A stretch of DNA of 64,000 nucleotides, taken from contig NZ_AP018400.1 in assembly GCF_003609975.1 (NCBI RefSeq), forward strand, positions 1,314,501 through 1,378,500, in the 5' to 3' direction. This document shows positions 58,494 through 64,000 of this stretch, one piece after another. Source of the stretch: Streptococcus ruminantium. GTDB lineage: Bacteria > Bacillota > Bacilli > Lactobacillales > Streptococcaceae. Positions within the stretch are counted from its first letter, which is position 1, and each line of letters starts with the position of its first letter. The notes under the pieces are model-generated. The model was given only the letters and a program-made list of their open reading frames with translations. It had not been told where the DNA came from and did no database searches. Both the position numbers and the translations under genes were made by a program.

Positions 58494-59039
58494 TTATTTT
58501 TCAATCTTATAGACCATTGTCTGCGCAAGCTCTGTGCCATCACCACCAAACAAATCAACCAATTTATATGCAAAATCCAAACTTGTACCTGCACCACGAC
58601 TAGTAATGATAGGTCCATCAACTACTACATTTTCTGCTAAATGAATGCCTGATTGAATATCTGCTTCTTTTCCAGGAAAACAAGTATAGCAACGACTGTC
58701 TAGTAGACCTGCTTTATCTAAAACAATCGGAGCTGCACAAATAGCTGCAATAGACTTGCCCATTTCAACTGCCCGCTTCAATGCTGAAATCAAACGATCA
58801 TCATCTCTTAGATTTACCGATCCTGGCATTCCTCCAGGTAAAACAATCAAATCAAAGGGAGACAATTCACCGCTAAACATTTGATCCGTTTGAACGCGAA
58901 TTCCATGTGATCCCTCCACTTCCTGACTATTCAGACCAAGTATTTGACAATCAAAACCAGCACGCCGGAAAACATCAACAGGTGCCAAAGCTTCAATTTC
59001 TTCAAAGCCATTAGCCAAAATAACTGCCACTTTCACCAT
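58494..59039 (-). CDS. DJ-1/PfpI family protein
   Basis: This 181-residue protein has the DJ-1 fold: the conserved Glu in NGFEEIEALAP and the nucleophile Cys near residue 100 in AAICAAPIVL. Relatives act as glyoxalase/deglycase or redox-sensing proteins; in streptococci it is often labelled ThiJ without evidence for thiamine synthesis. It follows rodA by 13 bp on the same strand, the order seen in pneumococcus before gyrB. Confidence 0.85.
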   Translation of the reverse strand: MVKVAVILANGFEEIEALAPVDVFRRAGFDCQILGLNSQEVEGSHGIRVQTDQMFSGELSPFDLIVLPGGMPGSVNLRDDDRLISALKRAVEMGKSIAAICAAPIVLDKAGLLDSRCYTCFPGKEADIQSGIHLAENVVVDGPIITSRGAGTSLDFAYKLVDLFGGDGTELAQTMVYKIEK

Positions 59040-59052
59040 ATAAACCTACTTT

Positions 59053-60270
59053 CTAACGTCTTAATGTAATATTTCTATTCTTACGTGATTTGTTGGACTC
59101 TTTCTCACTGGCTAGACGTGATTGATAGCCCATTGATAAGACCAAACCAACACCGATTAGATTGGCCACCATTGATGATCCTCCCTGAGAGATAAAAGGC
59201 AATGGAATCCCTGTCAAAGGAAGTAAACCAGTTGCAGCACCAATATTTTCAAAGACATGGAAAAGAATCATCATGATGTATCCTGTCGATATATAGGTAT
59301 AGTAACGGTTGTTTGATTGCAATGTTACTCGCAACATACGGTAGATAAAAAGTAAATACAAACCGATTAGGACTGTTCCACCAATAAAACCAAAATCCTC
59401 GCCAATAACTGTAAAGATCATATCACTTTCACGGACAGGAATTAGTAGATTGGTTTTATTGAAACCAAGGCCCTTCAATCCACCACTACCAATAGCAATC
59501 AAGCTCTGAGCCTGTTGGTAGGTAGTTGTTTGAGCATTTTTAAATGGATCCAACCAAGCCGAAATACGGTTGATTTTGTATGTGTCTATGCCTATATTGT
59601 ATAAGAAAGTCGTCCCACCAGGAGAAATGAAAATAAGCATAAAAGTGACAAATAATACAAACAAGGTCAAGGCTGTAGGTAATAAAATTTTCCAAGAAAC
59701 CCCTGATAAAAGAAGCATGCCACTGAAAATAGCAGCAAACACCAAGGATGTTCCAAGGTCTTTTTGCATAGCCAAAAGTAGTAAAATCGGAACCGTCAGT
59801 AAAATCATATAGCCAATGAGTATAAAGTCCTCACGAATCTTCCGTATCGGATAGTGTTTATGGAAGGTAACAATAACTCTAGCCAACATGACAATATAAG
59901 CTATTTTCATAAACTCTGAAGGCTGAAAAAGAGTCATATTCCCAATAGTCACCCAGTTTTTTGCCCCTGTTGAAGCCACCAACTCAGGATTGTAGAAAAA
60001 TAATGGTAAAGCCATTAGAATAAGCCCCAGAACATATAAAAAGGGGGTAACTTGCCAAAGAAATTTAGTAGAAAAGAACATAACTAAAAAGGCTGCGATC
60101 ATCCCCATCCCTATCCATGCAACTTGCTGTCCTACCATTTGTAAAACATTTGCGGGATAATCCTGACTAACTGCAATATAGAGCGAGATAATCCCCACAA
60201 CTAATAGAAAAAAGACTGGTAAAATGAGCGAGTAATCTATTCGACTATCAATCGTCCCTCTATATTTCAT
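59053..60270 (-). CDS. rodA: Rod shape-determining protein RodA (SEDS glycosyltransferase)
   Basis: This 405-residue SEDS protein has about ten membrane segments. It polymerises lipid II during peripheral (side-wall) growth together with a class B PBP. Signatures include GAKNWVTIGNMTLFQPSEFMK and QKDLGTSLVF, with the essential Asp, and GLLPLTGIPLPFISQGGSS near the end. ATG 60270 is preferred because GAGGTG lies 4 nt upstream; an ATG at 60282 would cover that site. The C-terminal tail is basic. Confidence 0.92.
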   Translation of the reverse strand: MKYRGTIDSRIDYSLILPVFFLLVVGIISLYIAVSQDYPANVLQMVGQQVAWIGMGMIAAFLVMFFSTKFLWQVTPFLYVLGLILMALPLFFYNPELVASTGAKNWVTIGNMTLFQPSEFMKIAYIVMLARVIVTFHKHYPIRKIREDFILIGYMILLTVPILLLLAMQKDLGTSLVFAAIFSGMLLLSGVSWKILLPTALTLFVLFVTFMLIFISPGGTTFLYNIGIDTYKINRISAWLDPFKNAQTTTYQQAQSLIAIGSGGLKGLGFNKTNLLIPVRESDMIFTVIGEDFGFIGGTVLIGLYLLFIYRMLRVTLQSNNRYYTYISTGYIMMILFHVFENIGAATGLLPLTGIPLPFISQGGSSMVANLIGVGLVLSMGYQSRLASEKESNKSRKNRNITLRR

Positions 60271-60533
60271 GAAACACCTCATACTTTCACTTCAAATTCT
60301 TACTTACCCTATTGTAGCAAAAATATTCACTCATTGAAACTAAAAATCAACCTCATTCTTGTAAAAAGAATCTTAAAAAAATTGCTCAATGGAGAAGAAA
60401 ACACTGATTTTTTTTCTTTTTTCTCACTCTTGTTTTACTCTACAATTCATTCTCTCATCCCTTCTTGTTTCGTTCTAAAGAATAAAGAAAAAATAGTCTC
60501 TGAATATTGAATATACTTTTTAATTTACAAACT

Positions 60534-60559
60534 AAAAAAACAACCCCGAGAGGTTGTTT
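60534..60559 (-). terminator. Terminator of rpmE2
   Basis: An 8-bp stem (AAACAACC/GGTTGTTT) with a 6-nt loop is followed on the minus strand by seven T residues, directly after the L31 stop codon. Confidence 0.85.
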
Positions 60560-60560
60560 C

Positions 60561-60803
60561 TTACTTGAGACCGTATTTTTTGTTGAAACGATCCACACGT
60601 CCATCTGCTTGGGTGAACTTTTGACGTCCTGTGTAGAATGGGTGTGAGTCTGATGAAATTTCCACACGAACCAATGGATATGTTTCACCTTCAAATTCTA
60701 CTGTTTCGCTAGTTTTCTTAGTCGAACCGCTAAGGAACTTGTAGCCAGTAGTAGTGTCCATGAAGACAACAGTGCGATATTCTGGATGGATATCTTTTTT
60801 CAT
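60561..60803 (-). CDS. rpmE2: 50S ribosomal protein L31, type B (zinc-free)
   Basis: This 80-residue protein begins [20 protein letters not shown] and ends [13 protein letters not shown], as in type B L31. It contains no Cys, so it lacks the CxxC zinc ribbon of type A. Type B forms are zinc-independent and are the only L31 in many streptococci. No AdcR-type operator is visible upstream, in contrast to the S14 gene at the right edge. AAAGGA lies about 10 nt before the ATG. Confidence 0.95.
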   Translation of the reverse strand: MKKDIHPEYRTVVFMDTTTGYKFLSGSTKKTSETVEFEGETYPLVRVEISSDSHPFYTGRQKFTQADGRVDRFNKKYGLK

Positions 60804-60926
60804 TTATAAAAAATTCCTTTCTGCCATGGTCTCTTTCTGAGCCATAGATTATAACCACTTAAGTCTACCAAAATTTTTGCCTTCTGGCAAGTCTTTTTAC
60901 CTATTTTTTCAACATTCTATAAGAGT

Positions 60927-61955
60927 TCAAAGAACAGAGGCTCCCGAAACGATGTCGGATGTAACTCTCATTCCAAAACTCCCCTCTGATGGACTAGCCA
61001 AACCATCCGAAACCCTCTCTAAACCTATTTCAACCCTGTCAACCAAGCTCGGTGTCAACAAAATACGTCCTTCAGTATCTATTAACACTGCTTCTACCTC
61101 TGGTATTTGACAAACCATCTCAAAGATCTCTGGTATCGCCTGTCCAAACAAGCGAGTTGTCCAAATTTCACCATCTACCGATCGCTTAGAGATGATCGTG
61201 AGACTAGCAAGATTCGTTTCAATGGGGTACCCCGTCTCAGAACTTAAAATATGATGATAGTTTTTTCCATTGACCGTAAGGGTTCTTTCGTAGACACCTG
61301 AGGTAACAACCGATTCTTGACTTATTTTGAGAACTAGGGCATTTTCACCACGCACTTTCTGTGGATCTTGAATACCGATTCGCCAGTAACCATCTGGATT
61401 GTGTGGAGCTTGACCAAAAGTTAGGACATTGCCACCTAGGTTAATCAAGCCTGCGGCCACATCCATTCTTTTCAAGAATTCAACAATCCTATCCGCTACA
61501 TAGCCTTTTGCTAAAGCACCTAAATCAATAGCCATACCTTTCTTTGGCAGATATACCATCTGTTCTTCATCATCCAATTCAATGTCAGCTGGATCGATTA
61601 GTTTGAGTTTTTTATTGATGATTTCTTGATGAGGAATATTAGCATCACCAAATCCAATCCGCCAAGCCTGAACAAGCGGTCCAATTGTTATATTGAGAAA
61701 GCTATCTTCAGCCAAACTATGTTTTTTGCCCAATTTTATCAGTTCGTATAAATCCTGCGTAACTGGAACTGCTTGAACCCCAGCATTGAGATTGACCTCC
61801 ATCAATTCGGAAGTCAAATCATTGGCTGAAAAGCGGTCCTTGTATAGATAGAGCAACTCCTCCACCTGATCTAAGATTGTTTCTGCTTGCTCATGCCAAA
61901 TCTTGGTTTCAATCATGGTTCCCATCAAGCGAATGATTCTACTACTTGCTTGCAT
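60927..61955 (-). CDS. apbE: FAD:protein FMN transferase (ApbE)
   Basis: This 342-residue protein attaches FMN to Thr of target proteins or acts as an FAD-handling enzyme. It has the motif AIDLGALAKGYVAD near residue 167, INLGGN, and a TGYP loop near 240. No lipobox or signal peptide is seen, so it is cytoplasmic. The last 30 residues (about 310-342: GLERVSDGLASPSEGS and on) go past the usual end. It overlaps the DHH gene by 14 bp and is followed by a weak hairpin (TTGCC/GGCAA, 60877-60890). Confidence 0.85.
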   Translation of the reverse strand: MQASSRIIRLMGTMIETKIWHEQAETILDQVEELLYLYKDRFSANDLTSELMEVNLNAGVQAVPVTQDLYELIKLGKKHSLAEDSFLNITIGPLVQAWRIGFGDANIPHQEIINKKLKLIDPADIELDDEEQMVYLPKKGMAIDLGALAKGYVADRIVEFLKRMDVAAGLINLGGNVLTFGQAPHNPDGYWRIGIQDPQKVRGENALVLKISQESVVTSGVYERTLTVNGKNYHHILSSETGYPIETNLASLTIISKRSVDGEIWTTRLFGQAIPEIFEMVCQIPEVEAVLIDTEGRILLTPSLVDRVEIGLERVSDGLASPSEGSFGMRVTSDIVSGASVL

Positions 61956-62886
61956 TTTTCACTACCTGTTGGATTTCTTGGTAAATTTGTTCATTTTCAG
62001 AAAGAGAATAAGAGTTAGCACCACTCGCTAGTGGATGACCACCGCCATCGTGGCGTTTTGCAATCTCATTGATAGGAGTATACTTACTGCGGAGACGAAC
62101 CCTATAGCTGCCATCAGCTTGCTCTACAAAAACACCCCATGCCTGAACCGCTCCAATACGCCCCGGTGCGCCAACAATGAAAGAAGTATCCGCATCGGTC
62201 ACACCGTACCGCTCAAGAATTGCGCGCGTCAATATAATGCGAGCAGCTCCGCATCCATCTACCTCTAAATGATCATAGACGTACCCTGTCAGCTTAGCAA
62301 TTTTAAAGTCAATGGTATCCATCTGACGAGATAGGTGCGCAAAATCAAAATCTTCTTGGAGCAAACGAGCAACCATTTCAAAGGTATGTGAGCTAGTCGC
62401 TGGGTAGAGAAAACGGCCTGTATCGCCTACGATTCCAGCATAGAGCAAACGAGCAATCTCTCCATCCAAAACTAACTGACTTTGGATAGCGAACTCTGTA
62501 ATCATTTCACTACAAGAACTAGCTGCTGTATTGACCCAAAGTAAGTCGCCATATGGTTCTTCATTGGGATGATGGTCAATTTTTATCAAAAAGGCGCCCT
62601 GCGCATAACGCGCATCATCAATACGAGCAGTGTTTGCTGTGTCTGTCACAATGACCAACGCACCCTGATAATCTTTATCCGCTACTGCATCCATCTCTGC
62701 CATCCAAGAAAGATTGGGAGCTTCAAATCCTGTTGCCTTAATAGTCTTTGTCGGAAAATTCTTTTGCAATAATTTTTGCAAGCCAACCTGACTACCAATC
62801 GCATCTGGATCTGGTCTCTGGTGACGGTGAATAATGATGGTGTCGTATTCTTGAATTTTTTCAATAATGTTACTGTAAATAGTCAT
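61942..62886 (-). CDS. DHH/DHHA1 phosphoesterase (NrnA-like)
   Basis: This 314-residue protein has the DHH motifs RPDPDAIGSQ near residue 25, TDTANTARID, KIDHHPNEEPYG near 108 and the DHHA1 motif DGGGHPLASGA near 285. NrnA-type enzymes degrade short RNA (nanoRNA), pAp and, in some streptococci, pApA in c-di-AMP turnover (Pde2). It would complement CdaA in this window, but the exact role is inferred. It is cotranscribed with apbE. Confidence 0.85.
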   Translation of the reverse strand: MTIYSNIIEKIQEYDTIIIHRHQRPDPDAIGSQVGLQKLLQKNFPTKTIKATGFEAPNLSWMAEMDAVADKDYQGALVIVTDTANTARIDDARYAQGAFLIKIDHHPNEEPYGDLLWVNTAASSCSEMITEFAIQSQLVLDGEIARLLYAGIVGDTGRFLYPATSSHTFEMVARLLQEDFDFAHLSRQMDTIDFKIAKLTGYVYDHLEVDGCGAARIILTRAILERYGVTDADTSFIVGAPGRIGAVQAWGVFVEQADGSYRVRLRSKYTPINEIAKRHDGGGHPLASGANSYSLSENEQIYQEIQQVVKNASK

Positions 62887-62980
62887 AGCAACTCCTTTTC
62901 ATCATTTTAGCATAAACTTCCCCTTTTGAAAATGATAGGAGTGTGATATAATGAGGTGACTATATAATTTGGAGGAAATT

Positions 62981-63442
62981 ATGGCACTAGCAAAAATAGT
63001 TTACGCTAGTATGACTGGTAACACAGAAGAAATTGCCGACATCGTTGCCAGTAAACTAGAAGAGTTAGGCTTAGAAGTACAAGTTCATGAATGTACAACC
63101 ATTGAAACCGAAGAAATTTTGGATGCAAACCTCATTGTTGTAGCTAGTTATACTTATTCTTATGGTGGAGATGGGGAACTTCCAGATGAGATTGTTGACT
63201 TCTATACTGACCTAGCCAATTTAGATTTGACTGGAAAAATCTACGGTGTCTGCGGTTCTGGTGATACTTTCTATGATGATTTCTGTAGTGCAGTTGATGA
63301 TTTCGATGTTATGCTAGGTTCACGCGGTGCAATCAAGGGTGCTGAGAATGTTAAAGTTGACCTCGCTGCTGAAGAAGAAGATATTATCAATTTAGAAAAC
63401 TTTGCAACCGACTTAGTCGCAAAATTGGATACACTTACTTAA
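62981..63442 (+). CDS. Flavodoxin
   Basis: This 153-residue protein has the FMN phosphate loop SMTGNTEEIAD near residue 9, the isoalloxazine loop region SYTYSYGGDGELPDE near 59 and GSGDTFYDDFC near 92. It carries single electrons in the cytoplasm. ATG 62981 is chosen because GGAGG lies 5 nt upstream; the frame is open to a TTG at 62969. A promoter with TATAAT precedes it, and a terminator follows. Confidence 0.93.
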   Translation: MALAKIVYASMTGNTEEIADIVASKLEELGLEVQVHECTTIETEEILDANLIVVASYTYSYGGDGELPDEIVDFYTDLANLDLTGKIYGVCGSGDTFYDDFCSAVDDFDVMLGSRGAIKGAENVKVDLAAEEEDIINLENFATDLVAKLDTLT

Positions 63443-63448
63443 TTAACG

Positions 63449-63475
63449 GATCAAACCTTAATGGTTTGATCTGTT
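63449..63475 (+). terminator. Terminator of flavodoxin
   Basis: A 9-bp perfect stem (GATCAAACC/GGTTTGATC) with a TTAAT loop is followed by TGTTTT. Confidence 0.8.
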
Positions 63476-63743
63476 TTCATATTCCTTGTATGATTTTTCC
63501 CTCTACTACAAGATTGAAAAGGGCAATCTTATAGCAAACCATTTTCTAGTTCTACTTCGACTTATTTCATATCATTTTAACTCACCTTGCTTGTACCTTT
63601 ATCAGACTATCCCCATATTGGTTTGAAGCAAACTATGCTTTTCTCATCTCCAATAATCTAGGTCTGAGCTATTGATCAAAAATAAATAGGGTAGCTATAA
63701 AATAAAAGATTGAAAAAATATAACTCACCAGTAAGTTTTTTAC
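63476..63743. other. Intergenic stretch before the S14 gene
   Basis: About 270 bp of AT-rich sequence between the flavodoxin terminator and the S14 promoter. No gene, RNA fold or repeat was seen. Confidence 0.45.
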
Positions 63744-63772
63744 TTGCAATTTTTTTATTTCTGATATACAAT
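63744..63772 (+). promoter_or_regulatory. Promoter of the zinc-free S14 gene
   Basis: TTGCAA (63744-63749) and TACAAT (63767-63772) are 17 bp apart. The last base of the -10 box is the first base of an AdcR operator. Confidence 0.65.
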
Positions 63773-63783
63773 TAACTAGTTAA
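63772..63783 (+). promoter_or_regulatory. AdcR (zinc repressor) operator of the S14 gene
   Basis: TTAACTAGTTAA matches the AdcR consensus TTAACYRGTTAA perfectly and is identical to the operator before htpS (27699-27710). It abuts the -10 box and lies 21 nt before the ATG, so zinc-bound AdcR should repress the gene. Confidence 0.85.
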
Positions 63784-63804
63784 CTATTTGTAAAGGAGAA
63801 GATA

Positions 63805-64000
63805 ATGGCTAAAAAATCAAAAATAGCTCGCTATCATAAACAGTTGGAATTGATTGAGCGCTATGCTGAATTACGAAGAACACTCAAAGAAAATGGGGAC
63901 TATGAAGCTCTAAGAAAGCTTCCTCGTGATTCTAATCCTAACCGATTAAAACACCGCGACCTCACCGATGGCCGTCCACACGCCTACATGCGCAAATTCG
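63805..64000 (+). CDS. rpsN: 30S ribosomal protein S14, zinc-free type (partial at window edge)
   Basis: The first 65 codons of an S14 protein are present: [20 protein letters not shown], then [17 protein letters not shown], then [10 protein letters not shown]. The CxxC pairs of the zinc-binding short S14 are absent; this is the longer C-minus paralogue of about 89 residues. In streptococci it replaces the zinc form when zinc is scarce, and the perfect AdcR operator upstream agrees. AAAGGAG lies 8 nt before the ATG. The 3' end is outside the window. Confidence 0.93.
   Translation, partial: MAKKSKIARYHKQLELIERYAELRRTLKENGDYEALRKLPRDSNPNRLKHRDLTDGRPHAYMRKF

Overview
The window looks like chromosomal DNA of a low-GC streptococcus, most likely Streptococcus suis or a close relative. 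Support comes from the proteins themselves (MnmE, GlmM, enolase, EzrA, GyrB, RodA, PepV and a histidine-triad protein of streptococcal type) and from gene orders typical of streptococci, such as rodA - DJ-1/PfpI - gyrB - ezrA, cdaA-cdaR-glmM and murT-gatD. No rRNA, tRNA, prophage or intact insertion sequence was seen. The species call is from memory of protein families, not from a search.

Layout. 1-3.1 kb: a DUF3042 small protein, an MFS (CynX/NimT-type) exporter and a MetE-like methyltransferase with an MtaR-like palindrome. 3.1-7.2 kb: a compact neuBCDA operon for CMP-sialic acid on the minus strand, with no capsule polymerase, flippase or sialyltransferase beside it. 7.2-8.0 kb: a non-coding stretch with a terminator for the CRISPR array. 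8.0-14.5 kb: a complete type II-A CRISPR-Cas system (ten repeats, nine 30-bp spacers, csn2 of the long type, cas2, cas1, tracrRNA, cas9 of 1124 aa) closely resembling the S. thermophilus CRISPR1 system. 14.7-27.3 kb: housekeeping genes (mnmE, lemA, a TPM-domain protein, pepV, a methyltransferase, an ABC-F protein, glmM-cdaR-cdaA, murT-gatD). 27.7-30.3 kb: an AdcR-controlled histidine-triad surface protein lying between two near-identical terminators. 30.5-37.5 kb: rlmA, a second ABC-F protein, an esterase, RNase J2 and a prolyl-tRNA editing-like protein.

37.5-40.8 kb holds a PF04392-type ABC transporter, probably for tryptophan (trpXYZ), behind a T-box leader with a UGG specifier. Between the T-box terminator and the first gene sits a 13-codon reading frame with three Trp codons, MKRWRWWNSDLVT. 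This would make a two-layer tryptophan sensor and is the observation I find most interesting.

40.9-64 kb: rqcH, acetolactate decarboxylase, a TPR protein, an AI-2E family permease, a lactonase, HAD hydrolases, a broken TfoX-like gene, enolase, glycerate kinase, serB, ezrA, gyrB, a DJ-1 protein, rodA, zinc-free ribosomal protein L31, apbE, a DHH phosphoesterase, flavodoxin and the first 65 codons of a zinc-free S14 behind a perfect AdcR operator. Two zinc-starvation operators therefore lie in one window. Three genes (murT, a DUF1694 gene and an ABC-F gene) have an extended -10 box 6 nt before the start codon, which predicts leaderless mRNAs.
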